DNA of 64,000 bases from Bacillus sp. FJAT-28004. Its GTDB lineage: Bacteria > Bacillota > Bacilli > Paenibacillales > Paenibacillaceae. The translations under genes and the position numbers were made by a program. The DNA lies in assembly GCF_001280845.1 (NCBI RefSeq), contig NZ_LGHP01000001.1, positions 982,683-1,046,682 on the forward strand. Reading direction: 5' to 3'. The number at the start of each line of letters is the position of its first letter. Positions within the stretch are counted from its first letter, which is position 1. Under the pieces are notes generated by a model that saw nothing but the letters and a program-made list of their open reading frames with translations, did not search any database and was not told the DNA's origin. Shown one piece after another: positions 37,200 to 46,521 of this stretch.

Positions 37200-38714
37200 A
37201 TGAACTATAACAATCCGGTTATAAGCGGTTTTCATCCGGACCCAAGCGTCTGTCGCTTTGGCGATGATTATTATCTCGTAACGAGTTCCTTCGAATATTT
37301 TCCGGGTGTTCCGCTGTTCCACAGCAAGGATCTTGTGAATTGGAGGCAGCTAGGCCACGTTTTGACAAGGCCCGAGCAGCTCGATCTAAGCCGTGCTCCA
37401 AGCTCCGGCGGCATATTCGCGCCAACGATCCGCGAGCATAACGGAACGTTCTATATGGTGACGACGAACGTTACTGCCGGCGGTAACTTCTTCGTACATA
37501 CGAATGATCCGCGCGGGGAATGGTCGAATCCGATATTCGTCGACCATCCCGGTATTGATCCCGACTTGTTTTTCGATGAGGATGGAACATTGTATTTTAC
37601 TTCTTCTGCTCACGGGGATCAGGGACCTGGTATCTATCAAAGCAAGATTGATCCGAAAACCGGCAAAAGGCTGACTGATCCTACTTTCCTCTGGATGGGA
37701 ACAGGAGGACAGTACCCGGAAGCACCGCATATTTATCGTTTCGGCAGTTGGTACTATTTGATGATTGCCGAAGGCGGCACCGAGTACGGCCATATGGAAA
37801 CGATCGCTAGAAGCGAACGTCCGAACGGACCTTTCGTAAGCTGTCCGCACAATCCAATCTTAACCCATCGCAGCCAGTCGAAGACTATTCATGCAACGGG
37901 ACACGCAGACCTCGTTCAAACGCCGGACGGAGACTGGTGGGCTGTATTTCTTGGCATCAGGCCGCATGGCTATCCGAATAAACATCATCTCGGCAGAGAG
38001 ACGTTTCTTTCTCCCGTCACATGGACGGATGAGGGCTGGCCGATCATTGGTGATAACGGAACTGTCAGCGAGACGATGCCGGCAGGTAACCTTCCGCTGC
38101 TGCCTGTAGCCGCTGCGCCAGTTCGGGACAACTTCGATGCGGCGGCACTTGCGCCGTATTGGAATTTTATGCGTTTACCCAACCCGGATAACTGGTCCCT
38201 TAGCGAGAAGGATAGTTGTCTAACGCTACGGGGCAACGAGACGACGTTGAATGAAATCGGAGCGCCTGCATTTCTAGCGAGAAGACAACAGCATTTCGAT
38301 TGCAGCGTGTCTACGCATATGGAATTTGCACCTCAGCGTGACGGAGAGGAAGCGGGTATTACCGTTTATATGAACGACCGTTTCCATTATGAGATTGCTT
38401 TGACTCGTATCGCTGGCGTGTGCAAAGTAATTTTCCGTAGAAAGCTTGGAAGCTTGTGGAAGATCGAGAATGAGGCACCGTGGGCGTTCGAATCTATCGT
38501 GCTTCATGTGAGCGCGACTCGCGACCTGTATGTTTTCGGATTCTCTGATGGCAATGGAGACCCATTCTGGTTCGGCCGTGGAGAGACTTCCCTTCTAGCA
38601 ACGGAAGTGGCTGGCGGATTTACTGGCGTGCTCTTCGCATTGTATGCGACCGGCAATGGCGCCAAATCGGAGTCGCTTGCCCATTTTGACTGGTTCGATT
38701 ATGAATCAAAGTAA
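37200..38714 (+). CDS. xynB: GH43 beta-xylosidase (XynB-type)
   Basis: 504 residues, cytoplasmic. It follows the well-studied Bacillus/Selenomonas XynB pattern closely: opening NPVISGFHPDPSVCRFGDDYY with base Asp14, DPDLFFDEDGTLYF with the pKa-tuning Asp122, and QYPEAPHIYR with acid Glu174. The second half is the usual C-terminal beta-sandwich. It removes xylose from the non-reducing end of xylo-oligosaccharides. AAGGAGAG lies ahead of ATG 37201 region. It lies in the same unit as the GH43 upstream and the cytoplasmic GH10 downstream, giving a complete intracellular set. Confidence 0.92.
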   Translation: MNYNNPVISGFHPDPSVCRFGDDYYLVTSSFEYFPGVPLFHSKDLVNWRQLGHVLTRPEQLDLSRAPSSGGIFAPTIREHNGTFYMVTTNVTAGGNFFVHTNDPRGEWSNPIFVDHPGIDPDLFFDEDGTLYFTSSAHGDQGPGIYQSKIDPKTGKRLTDPTFLWMGTGGQYPEAPHIYRFGSWYYLMIAEGGTEYGHMETIARSERPNGPFVSCPHNPILTHRSQSKTIHATGHADLVQTPDGDWWAVFLGIRPHGYPNKHHLGRETFLSPVTWTDEGWPIIGDNGTVSETMPAGNLPLLPVAAAPVRDNFDAAALAPYWNFMRLPNPDNWSLSEKDSCLTLRGNETTLNEIGAPAFLARRQQHFDCSVSTHMEFAPQRDGEEAGITVYMNDRFHYEIALTRIAGVCKVIFRRKLGSLWKIENEAPWAFESIVLHVSATRDLYVFGFSDGNGDPFWFGRGETSLLATEVAGGFTGVLFALYATGNGAKSESLAHFDWFDYESK

Positions 38715-38783
38715 CTGGTGGGTTCCATTGTCTTGTATTAAGTCTAAAGTCAACCTATACATGAAGAGGAGGCGATCGGAGAA

Positions 38784-39791
38784 ATGGACAATTCCCGATA
38801 TGAAGGATCTTTAAATCTTCATAAATCGTTTAGTCAGCAGTTTTTAATTGGCGCAGCTGTAAATGTGAAGACGCTGGTTACACAACGCGAGTTGTTGGCT
38901 TATCATTTCAATAGTTTAACGGCTGAAAATGAGATGAAGTTCGAGCGTTTGCATCCTGCAGAACACCAGTATACTTTTGAGGATGCGGATCGACTAATGA
39001 ATTTCGCGAAAGTAAACGGAATGCAAGTTAGAGGGCATACGCTCGTCTGGCATAATCAAACACCTGCTTGGGTGTTCGAGAATGAAAAAGGAGATCTAGT
39101 TGAACGCGATACGCTGTTGGAGCGAATGAAAGCTCACATCAATACAGTTGTTGGGCGTTATAAGGGTCAAATTTATGCATGGGATGTCGTGAATGAAGCC
39201 GTATCTGATAGCAGCGAAGAACAACTGCGTTCGTCCAAATGGCTCGACATCGTCGGTGAGGAATTCATTTCCAAGGCGTTCGAATATGCGCATGAGGCCG
39301 ATCCCGAAGCGCTGTTGTTTTATAACGATTATAACGAGTCCGTACCTGAGAAGAGGGAAAAAATTTATAGACTGGTAAAATCTCTGAAGGAGAAGGGCGT
39401 GCCAATTCATGGTATCGGGCTTCAAGCACATTGGAATCTATCCCATCCGTCACTGCACGATATCCGAACGGCAATTGAACGTTACGCTTCGCTTGGGCTG
39501 AAGCTGCATATCACGGAGATGGACGTGTCGGTATTTGAGTTCGAAGATAAGCGAACCGATCTGATATCGCCTACTTCCGAGATGATGAGTCTTCAGGAGG
39601 AAAGGTATTCCCAGTTATTCCAGCTGTTCTGCGAATATAGCAATGTGCTGACGAGCGTAACGTTCTGGGGGGCCGCGGACGATTATACGTGGTTGGACAA
39701 CTTCCCAGTCAGAGGGCGCAAAAATTGGCCGTTGCTGTTCGACAAGGAACAACTGCCGAAAGGATCGTACTACAAGTTGGTCAGCAGATAG
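38784..39791 (+). CDS. Intracellular GH10 xylanase
   Basis: 335 residues, a bare GH10 domain without signal peptide or modules, like the intracellular xylanases of Geobacillus and Paenibacillus that trim imported aldouronates and xylo-oligosaccharides. Acid/base Glu138 in YAWDVVNEAV and nucleophile Glu245 in HITEMDVS; HTLVWHNQTPAW is also typical. ATG 38784 lies behind GAGGAGGCGATCGG. It ends the plus-strand xylan group and is followed by a hairpin at 39923. Confidence 0.93.
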   Translation: MDNSRYEGSLNLHKSFSQQFLIGAAVNVKTLVTQRELLAYHFNSLTAENEMKFERLHPAEHQYTFEDADRLMNFAKVNGMQVRGHTLVWHNQTPAWVFENEKGDLVERDTLLERMKAHINTVVGRYKGQIYAWDVVNEAVSDSSEEQLRSSKWLDIVGEEFISKAFEYAHEADPEALLFYNDYNESVPEKREKIYRLVKSLKEKGVPIHGIGLQAHWNLSHPSLHDIRTAIERYASLGLKLHITEMDVSVFEFEDKRTDLISPTSEMMSLQEERYSQLFQLFCEYSNVLTSVTFWGAADDYTWLDNFPVRGRKNWPLLFDKEQLPKGSYYKLVSR

Positions 39792-40178
39792 CAGAAACGC
39801 CTAAAAGCAAGAATATCGTAAAGCTTTCTTACAGTTCGTTATTCGCTTCTTCTTCTTATTAAGGAGGGAAAACAGAAATTGTAGATAAATTTCGCTTAGG
39901 TGATAATGCGATTCGCTAAAACATGAAAGCCCTTCGAGCCCCTGGTATAACCGGGCAGAAGGGCTTTCATATTGTATGATCATTTATAATGTATAGAAAT
40001 GTCGCATATACGATGAAGGCGATTCCCTAAATATGCTTTTTTGAATATGCAGGTGAGTAGATGGGATTTTGATATTTTGTCTTTTATGCATACACGAATT
40101 CTCTTCTATTCACTTAAGCAAATTACTCCAGAAATATATCAGTAACAAGAAATTCTCAATGAAATTAGTTGCGAGTGA
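39792..40178. other. Convergent intergenic region between the GH10 and SGNH genes
   Basis: Apart from the hairpin at 39923-39970 it is plain AT-rich sequence. I see no gene, repeat or RNA element. Confidence 0.6.
39923..39974 (+). terminator. Terminator after the intracellular xylanase gene
   Basis: A 12-bp stem, ATGAAAGCCCTT (39923-39934) with AAGGGCTTTCAT (39959-39970), with a second small stem (CCCTGG / CCGGG) in the loop and ATTGTAT behind. The T tract is weak. Confidence 0.65.
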
Positions 40179-41402
40179 CTATTGTACGAAGCCGAAACCA
40201 AGAATTGTAAATCGCTTGCTCTCATGTTCTGACGCCATTCTGATTTCCACTCTATGCTCTTTCGATTGCTGCTCCCGATACAAAATGAGGGCGTGGCAAC
40301 GCGTCCAATTGACGGTTTGGGACTCCGCCACCTTCACAAGCTTGCCGTCAACCCAAATATCGGCGTTTCCGAAATCGTTGTTTCCGGAATTTTTATAAAT
40401 GAGAAGCAGGCTTTTGCAATGAATTGTTATCGTGAAGCTTTCGCTGCCGGATTCGGATGTATGCATCCAGTTGCCGGGGAATTGAGCTGTGCCGTATGGA
40501 TGATCGTCCATCTCCGCGAACTGGAGTTCGGTATCGGATGCGTAGAAACTGCCTTCCGTAATCTTTGCTACACTAGAACCATTGTCCCTATCCAGCAAAC
40601 GAACGTCGGCGAAATCGTTGCCGAACATCGGTGGTTTGTTGAGGACGATATCCTCTTGATTCGGTGCGGAACGATCGGTCTCCGAAAATAGCCAACGCAA
40701 GCAGTCGGCCATGATGAGATGCCCCATATTGGTCGGATGATAGATGTCGCTAAAAAATTGTGACTTGGAAATGACGTTGCCTTCGTTCTTTGACTTTTGA
40801 AATTGTTTTGTAACCGCATCCTTCACGCTTACCATGGGAAGATCATAATGCCAGCCGACAGGAGAAAGTCGTTCCTGCAGATTCCAATCGTTTTCGAACA
40901 CGCTGAACAGCAAAATGACGGCAGGTACATTGGCGGCGGTCAGGATTTTCAATACGAGACTTTCGTAGCAAATCCCTTTCGTCTCGTCGTCGGCGTCATT
41001 GACGGCAAACTCCACGACGACGATGTCCGGCTGAACCGTTCCGTTTCTCAGGATATCTCGCTCATAGCGAATCATGCCCAGTTCAGAAGATGTACCGCCT
41101 AAGCCAGCTTTAATAAAGTGAATCTGATTACCGCCGTCCTTACCAAACATCTCTTTGAAAGCGGCATATGCTCGGTGAGCGTAGCTGGACGTATGGAGCG
41201 GGTCTGCTCCGGCTCCATGAGTAATGGAGCCGCCAATGAAAGCAAGCGTAACGTTATCGCCTCTCTTGGCCTTTTCAATGGCGACTTTCAATCGCTTATT
41301 GTTTCCCTTGTCAAGCAGCGATTGGGTGATCATCTCGTGATAAGCCTCCGTGTTAATATCGACGAGCTTCTCTGCAGCGTTCAATGATAGACCGTCTGTC
41401 AT
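40179..41402 (-). CDS. SGNH-family esterase, probable acetylxylan esterase
   Basis: 407 residues. The SGNH blocks are clear: FIGGSIT (Ser59), GLGGTSS (block II), EFAVND (block III Asn) and DIYHPTNMGH (Asp219, His222). A C-terminal beta-sandwich (~270-407) follows. No signal peptide. In Paenibacillus xylan loci such proteins sit beside GH10/GH43 genes and are thought to remove acetyl groups from imported xylo-oligosaccharides; that role is inferred from context. ATG 41402 has AAAGGGGAATAAC ahead. The gene runs opposite to the GH10 gene and has no partner on its strand. Confidence 0.85.
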   Translation of the reverse strand: MTDGLSLNAAEKLVDINTEAYHEMITQSLLDKGNNKRLKVAIEKAKRGDNVTLAFIGGSITHGAGADPLHTSSYAHRAYAAFKEMFGKDGGNQIHFIKAGLGGTSSELGMIRYERDILRNGTVQPDIVVVEFAVNDADDETKGICYESLVLKILTAANVPAVILLFSVFENDWNLQERLSPVGWHYDLPMVSVKDAVTKQFQKSKNEGNVISKSQFFSDIYHPTNMGHLIMADCLRWLFSETDRSAPNQEDIVLNKPPMFGNDFADVRLLDRDNGSSVAKITEGSFYASDTELQFAEMDDHPYGTAQFPGNWMHTSESGSESFTITIHCKSLLLIYKNSGNNDFGNADIWVDGKLVKVAESQTVNWTRCHALILYREQQSKEHRVEIRMASEHESKRFTILGFGFVQ

Positions 41403-42141
41403 TGTTATTCCCCTTTCTTAGGTTCAATTAGTTTATCTTAGTACAAACCGACCGAGCAGCAAACCCGTCAAAGCATGGTTAAATGTTCGATAAATCGAGC
41501 CATAATAACGAAATAGATTAAATCGCAAATGGAATTCAGGTTTGTTCCGGAAGACAAGCTGAACGGCATCTATGGTATGCTGCGAACGATGAGACCGTTT
41601 GCGGAGTAAAAAAGAAGAGTTAGAGTTGGGAAAAGTTCGATTTTTCATTGCTCTTGACACAATCCGGGATATTCAAACGAGGCGGTGCTCCGTCATGGAT
41701 GCTTTGCTTTATGTACATCATCGGATTGATTTCATGAACTGCATAAGTCATGAGAGATATCGAACGGTGTAAACCATTGCTTTTTATAGAATAAAATTCC
41801 TCTTTTATTTGTATTATGACATATCAGTTTTAACTGCTCTACGAGATAAAACCAATCGGCCCAGTGAATTACTTTTGCAATTGGCGCGGACAGGCAACCT
41901 GCCTTGGAAATGACGCTTAGCATGTTTGGCAACAAAAGTCCGCATGATGTTCGAGGGATTGTAAAAGAAATCTGGTATCAGCACTTGAAGCATCATTTTA
42001 GGTCGTTTTAGTTAAGGTACGTTATTCTAAATAGCAACCCCTCGCGTATATAGGCGAGGGGTAAACATACTTGTATGCAAATTGTTAGATGCCTCAATGC
42101 TTCAACGACAATAAAACTAACCAGTGGTTACATCGGGTTGT

Positions 42142-42444
42142 GTTCACAATATCAAAAAATTCGACAATACAGGTGAAGATCTCGAAGGTTTAATTAGTAT
42201 TGGGACAATTGGTCTGATCAAGGCAATCGAGAGCTTCCAAACCGGGAAAAGGAACGAAGCTCTCGACTTTTGCCGATCGTTGTATCGAGAATGAAATACT
42301 TATGCATCTGCGTTCTTTAAAGAAAACGCGGAAAGACGTTTCTTTGCATGATCTGATTGGCACGGACAAGGAAGGTAATGAAATTACGTTAATCGATATT
42401 CTCTGTACTGAGGCCGATGATATCGTGGATAAGGTCATTATTTA
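42142..42444 (+). pseudogene. sigK: Fragment of a sporulation sigma factor gene (sigK-like)
   Basis: Plus-strand translation gives [17 protein letters not shown] and [10 protein letters not shown], then, after a single-base insertion near 42241, [38 protein letters not shown] and [20 protein letters not shown]. This is the region-2 core of SigK/SigE-type sigma factors. The N terminus, region 3 and DNA-binding region 4 are missing, and the frame is broken. The match ends after ADDIVDKV, close to the middle of the protein. It is either a dead duplicate or debris from a SigK-interrupting (skin-like) event. Confidence 0.8.
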
Positions 42445-42482
42445 ATCCGGCAAGATTGGATCGTTGAAGTCGGAAGAATTGA

Positions 42483-42641
42483 ATGCGAGAGCATTTATAC
42501 CAAAAAGACTTCAGGCTTAACTTGAAAGTGGTTTTAATCTTTAATAAGAATGGGCTCAAGACCGCGTACGCGATTGACGCTACAGGCGAAAAGTCGCTGT
42601 TCGCCAATGTGATCCTGAAAAAAGGCGTCGTGCGATACTAA
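42483..42641 (+). CDS. Unrecognised 52-residue frame, possibly the end of a lost gene
   Basis: ATG 42483 with GGAAG upstream opens a clean frame of 52 codons: a basic start, then RLNLKVVLIFNKNGLKTAY and a tail with SLFANVILKKGVVRY. The alternating hydrophobic pattern looks like four beta strands, as at the end of a sugar-active or binding protein. I do not recognise it. It follows the sigK fragment and may be another scrap. Confidence 0.3.
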   Translation: MREHLYQKDFRLNLKVVLIFNKNGLKTAYAIDATGEKSLFANVILKKGVVRY

Positions 42642-42707
42642 TGCTCGCTGGCTATATAAAAAGGCCCAATCTCGAAAGATTGAGCCTCTTTGAATAGCCG
42701 TATTGCT

Positions 42708-43628
42708 TTAGCCTTTTACCCCGCCGACGACCATCCCTTTGACAAAATACTTCTGTAGAAACGGATAGACCATAATAATTGGCAAGCTGGCTACGATCGT
42801 CATCGTTGCGCGAACCGATGTTGGCGTAACCGTCGTTACATTTCCCTGCGCATTAGCAAAGGCATCAGCCGCCGAGCCGCCTGAACTTGTCGTAGCGCTT
42901 GATGTGGACAACACCTTCATCAGTTCGTACTGCAAGGTACTTAGATTAGGCCGTGAAGAGTTGTATAAGAATACGTCAAACCAGGAGTTCCACTGGGATA
43001 CCGCTACGAACAAAGACACCGTAGCAAGAGCAGGAACAGTAAGCGGAAGCACAATACGCATAAATGTGGTAAAGTCTCCGGCGCCATCGATTTTAGCCGA
43101 TTCCATGATACCCTCCGGCAAACCTTCAATGAAGGAACGAATAACAATCATATTGAACACGCCGATAATGCCCGGGATAATGTATACCCAGAAGCTGTTC
43201 AACAATCCAAGCTCTTTGGTCAGAAGGTAGCTCGGAATCAAGCCACCGCTGAAATACATCGTAAAAATGAAGGTAATAGCTACAAACTTTTTTAATGCAT
43301 ATTCAGGACGGCTGATCGTATAAGCAAGCATCGCCGTACAAAACACGGAGATGATCGTCCCGATGATCGTCCGTGCCGCGGAGATAAAGGTCGCATAAAA
43401 CACATTAGACTCGTTAAACACATATTCAAAATTTCTCAGAGTCCATTCGCGTGGCCAAATATAAATGCTGCCTCGAATCGAATCATTCGCATCGTTAAAC
43501 GACAAGGCAAACATATTCAAGAAGGGGTACAGGGTCAAAATGATTAGGATAATCATAAAAACGATGTTACACACATCGAAAATTTTATCGCCCATTGAAG
43601 AATTTCGAGCTGATTTGGCTTGTTCCAC
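42708..43628 (-). CDS. ytcP: CUT1 sugar ABC permease, YtcP/LplC type
   Basis: 306 residues, six membrane helices, EAA loop MESAKIDGAGDFTTFMRIV then LPLTVPALATV, and the ending KYFVKGMVVGGVKG that marks the YtcP/LplC group. The loop before the last helix is Ser/Gly-rich (STSSATTSSGGSAADAF), longer than usual. It is the last gene of the LplA/LplB/YtcP-type importer. In Paenibacillus sp. JDR-2 a similar set imports aldouronates from glucuronoxylan; the same role is likely here. Confidence 0.9.
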   Translation of the reverse strand: MEQAKSARNSSMGDKIFDVCNIVFMIILIILTLYPFLNMFALSFNDANDSIRGSIYIWPREWTLRNFEYVFNESNVFYATFISAARTIIGTIISVFCTAMLAYTISRPEYALKKFVAITFIFTMYFSGGLIPSYLLTKELGLLNSFWVYIIPGIIGVFNMIVIRSFIEGLPEGIMESAKIDGAGDFTTFMRIVLPLTVPALATVSLFVAVSQWNSWFDVFLYNSSRPNLSTLQYELMKVLSTSSATTSSGGSAADAFANAQGNVTTVTPTSVRATMTIVASLPIIMVYPFLQKYFVKGMVVGGVKG

Positions 43629-43647
43629 AGCCTTAGCCTCCTTTCAG

Positions 43648-44607
43648 TTAGTACAATCTGCTTTCGCCCATCCGTTTGGCGAGGTTGTTGGCGGCGATGA
43701 GGAAGATGAAGCTGACCACGGTTTTAAACATTCCGGCTGCGGTCGCCAAGCCAAAGTTATTCATTTGCATGCCGTATTTCAAGACGAATATATCCAGATT
43801 TTCCGAGAATTCAACATTAATGCCGTTGCCAAGCAGGTATTGCGCTTCGAACCCGGACTCCAGAATATGACCCAGATTCATAATCAGCAAAATGATTATG
43901 ACTGGTTTCATGCCTGGAAGCGTAACATGCCACATCCGTTGAAGGCGTGAAGCGCCATCCATCTCTGCTGCTTCATACTGAGTAGGGTCAATCGTCGTAA
44001 TGGCAGCCAAGTAAATGATGGTGTTCCAGCCGACATTCTTCCACACTTCCGTTACTCCGAGGATACCCCAGAAATATTCGCCTATCCCCAGCCACAGAAT
44101 AGGATGATCGATGAGCTGCATTCGGAGCAGCAACACATTGACTATACCTTCGGGCGCAAGCGCTGTTTGCACGATATTTGCAGCTACTACCCATGAAATA
44201 AAATGCGGCAAGTAGCTGATCGTCTGTACCGCCCGCTTAAAGTAGACCTTACGCAGTTCATTCAGCAGCAGTGCCAGCACGATGGCCGTAACAAACCCCA
44301 GCACCAGATTGATAGAGCTCATAACGAGCGTATTGCGCAGAACTAGATAAAACTGTTGTTCTTTGAACAAAGACCTGAAGTTATCCAATCCGATCCAGGT
44401 CTGGTCGAATAGATCCCTTGCCAATCTGAATTTTTGAAAAGCAATCGTCCATCCCCAGAGCGGAAGATACTTAAATATGATGACCCAGATGAGAAATGGC
44501 AACGACATCAGCATCAGCATTTTCTGTTTAGACAATGTTTTGAATAAGGTTCTCAGGCGCGAATCTTCAGAAGTCGATCTTGCCATCTGTACTGCATGTT
44601 TCTCCAC
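43648..44607 (-). CDS. lplB: CUT1 sugar ABC permease, LplB type
   Basis: About 319 residues from GTG 44607, which has AAGGGAG eight bases upstream; the longer frame from 44736 would overlap the binding-protein gene. It has six membrane helices, the LplB opening LMSLPFLIWVIIFKYLPLWGW, the EAA loop YEAAEMDGASRLQRMWHV and the ending NLAKRMGESRLY. It forms the channel with the YtcP-type partner 20 bases downstream. Confidence 0.9.
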   Translation of the reverse strand: MEKHAVQMARSTSEDSRLRTLFKTLSKQKMLMLMSLPFLIWVIIFKYLPLWGWTIAFQKFRLARDLFDQTWIGLDNFRSLFKEQQFYLVLRNTLVMSSINLVLGFVTAIVLALLLNELRKVYFKRAVQTISYLPHFISWVVAANIVQTALAPEGIVNVLLLRMQLIDHPILWLGIGEYFWGILGVTEVWKNVGWNTIIYLAAITTIDPTQYEAAEMDGASRLQRMWHVTLPGMKPVIIILLIMNLGHILESGFEAQYLLGNGINVEFSENLDIFVLKYGMQMNNFGLATAAGMFKTVVSFIFLIAANNLAKRMGESRLY

Positions 44608-44657
44608 CGATCCGTCTCCCTTCCGGCTAAAACTGTATCTCTCTAACAAGTGTAGAA

Positions 44658-44686
44658 GGGAAAAGTGAAGTGACTTCACCTTTCCC
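44658..44686 (-). other. Intercistronic stem-loop between the binding protein and LplB genes
   Basis: GGGAAA (44658-44663) pairs with TTTCCC (44681-44686) and, after one mismatch, GTGAAG (44665-44670) with CTTCAC (44674-44679), loop TGA. It likely keeps the binding-protein mRNA abundant relative to the permeases. Confidence 0.7.
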
Positions 44687-44716
44687 GGTTCATTATTATG
44701 ATTCAGAAGCTGCCGC

Positions 44717-46399
44717 CTACCATTTTCCTGCGACACGCTCCTTCACCTTAGTGGTCATGAATTTCTCAAAACCGGCAGCACCCAGCTTGTTGAATTCTGC
44801 AATATACTCATTCCAAGTGGATTCAAAGGCTGCTTCAGAAGCAAACACCATTTTTGGATAGTATTTCTGCTGGAGATCTCCTGCTTTCTGGTTGAAGATC
44901 TGTTCAGGAGAGCCTTGTTCTTTCTCGATGCTCCAGGCAGGGTACCATGGGCGCTCAACTGGTTCGGAATAGAAGCCGGAGAAGGTCTTCAGACCGTAGG
45001 CTTTTAGCAAGGCTAGATCACCCTCTGTGTAATTGACCGCCGCTACTTCCGTCTGACTGGTGGGCACATGAGCGTTGCCGTCCTTGTACACCGAGTTGTT
45101 GCCGTAACGCGGCCACTCATAATCGAAATACGCCCAGCCGTAAGTACGTTTAAATTCATTGTCGTTGCGGTTGGCTAATTGCTCCTTGCTCATGACGAAA
45201 CGGCCTTCTTCATTTACCGAGTAGGTGACATCTTTCTCACCCCATTGAAGGAGCTTCTGATTTTCATCTGTCAACATGTTATCCCAATATTTAATGATGC
45301 GTACTGGATCCTCAGCGCTCACGGTAATTCCGAGCCCGCGGTTGTTGACGAAGGAAGGTGGATCAATATAGGCATCTGTGATGCTTTCATCAAAGACAAT
45401 GGGAAGCGCCACATAACGAAGGTCGTCATTGCCCGCCGCTTTCAGATTGTTGGTAGCATCTCCAATCTGCCAGGAATAGTTGGCATATCCCAGCACGCGG
45501 CCGGACGTAAGCTTAGCCAGGTACTGATCTTTGTTAGCGGTAAAGGTCTCCGGATCAAGCAAGCTTTTCCGGTTCATCTCGTTTAATGAGGCAAGCCAGC
45601 GTTTCTCATAGTCGGTGCCCATATAAAGCTTGGCTTCATGGGTCTCCATGTCAACCAGGACGTTGCCGTCGTTCGGATATCCGGCAAGATGCATCGGCTG
45701 ATTGGTTATGGTGAAAAACTCACCAGGGGTGCCGGCGAACGTAAGGAAGCCAATCGTGCCTTTTCCGTCTACAGAAGGGTATTTGGCTTGATACTGCTCG
45801 ATAAGATCAAAATATTGATCAAGCGTTTTCACTTTCGGATACCCGAATTCTTTCAGCACGCGGCGCTGCATCCAAAAAGTACTGGACGCGTCCGGCTCCA
45901 TCAAATAGCCGTTTACATTAGCAGTGAAAGGAAGAATATAGATGTTGCCGTCCTCATGCGTAATCTTGTCCATATAGTCGCCGTAGACACGCTTGATGTT
46001 AGGACCGTACTTCTCAATTAGATCGTTGAGCGGGATGAACGCGCCTGCATCCAAGAGCTTAGAAAGCTCGCTTACCGGAGAGATGACATCGGGATAATCG
46101 CCGCCTGCAATCATGACACCGGACTTTGTGCTAGCATCCCCTACAACATACTCCATCTTCCAATCGACACCTGTCTGATCCTGGAGAATCTTGCCGATGG
46201 TCGTGCTGCTGGCAATCACGTCTTTATTCGTACCGAAGGCGAAGTAATCGTATCTTACCGGGTCTGTACTGACCTCTCCGTTCGTTCCGCCTGCTTCTGT
46301 GTTGCTTCCTGCTGAATTATTATTTGAGCAGCCAGCAAGGAGGATTGTCGTAGCTGTTAGAACGGTCAGGCTGTACTGCAGCCATTTTTTCTTGCGCAT
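44717..46399 (-). CDS. LplA/LipO-type solute-binding lipoprotein
   Basis: 560 residues from ATG 46399 (GAAAGGGG upstream). The signal peptide ends in the lipobox LAGC, then a Ser/Asn linker and a large binding domain. The ending FEKFMTTKVKERVAGKW matches the LplA group. It is the ligand-capturing part of the LplB/YtcP importer and lies directly downstream of a YesN/YesM-type pair, the arrangement of aldouronate-utilisation clusters. A cre-like box overlaps its promoter, so glucose repression through CcpA is likely. The aguA (GH67) gene usual for such clusters is not in the window. Confidence 0.9.
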   Translation of the reverse strand: MRKKKWLQYSLTVLTATTILLAGCSNNNSAGSNTEAGGTNGEVSTDPVRYDYFAFGTNKDVIASSTTIGKILQDQTGVDWKMEYVVGDASTKSGVMIAGGDYPDVISPVSELSKLLDAGAFIPLNDLIEKYGPNIKRVYGDYMDKITHEDGNIYILPFTANVNGYLMEPDASSTFWMQRRVLKEFGYPKVKTLDQYFDLIEQYQAKYPSVDGKGTIGFLTFAGTPGEFFTITNQPMHLAGYPNDGNVLVDMETHEAKLYMGTDYEKRWLASLNEMNRKSLLDPETFTANKDQYLAKLTSGRVLGYANYSWQIGDATNNLKAAGNDDLRYVALPIVFDESITDAYIDPPSFVNNRGLGITVSAEDPVRIIKYWDNMLTDENQKLLQWGEKDVTYSVNEEGRFVMSKEQLANRNDNEFKRTYGWAYFDYEWPRYGNNSVYKDGNAHVPTSQTEVAAVNYTEGDLALLKAYGLKTFSGFYSEPVERPWYPAWSIEKEQGSPEQIFNQKAGDLQQKYYPKMVFASEAAFESTWNEYIAEFNKLGAAGFEKFMTTKVKERVAGKW

Positions 46400-46427
46400 T
46401 GTTGTATCCCCTTTCTCTATCAAGTAT

Positions 46428-46446
46428 TGTAAGCACTTTCAGTATA
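46428..46446 (-). promoter_or_regulatory. -10 box overlapped by a cre-like site, binding-protein gene
   Basis: On the minus strand TATACT (46446-46441) is a good -10 hexamer with no clear -35, as expected for an activator-dependent promoter. The next bases form TGAAAGTGCTTACA (46441-46428), 13 of 14 matches to the cre consensus, placed over the expected transcription start. Confidence 0.6.
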
Positions 46447-46521
46447 GAAGAAAACGCATACTATTGTTATATAGCAAACCTTAGATCGGTCTTTGAATAA
46501 TTAAGTTTTTCTTATGCAGGT

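Larger units (their letters stand above)
41403..42707. other. Decayed 1.3-kb stretch without intact known genes
   Basis: This lies between the SGNH gene and the LplABC-type operon. It contains gene debris: a frame ending at about 42,012 with an SMFGNKSPHDVRGIVKEIWY-like tail that I do not recognise, the sigK fragment at 42142-42444 and a 52-codon frame at 42483. Codons are broken throughout, so the region looks like a graveyard left by rearrangement. Confidence 0.55.
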
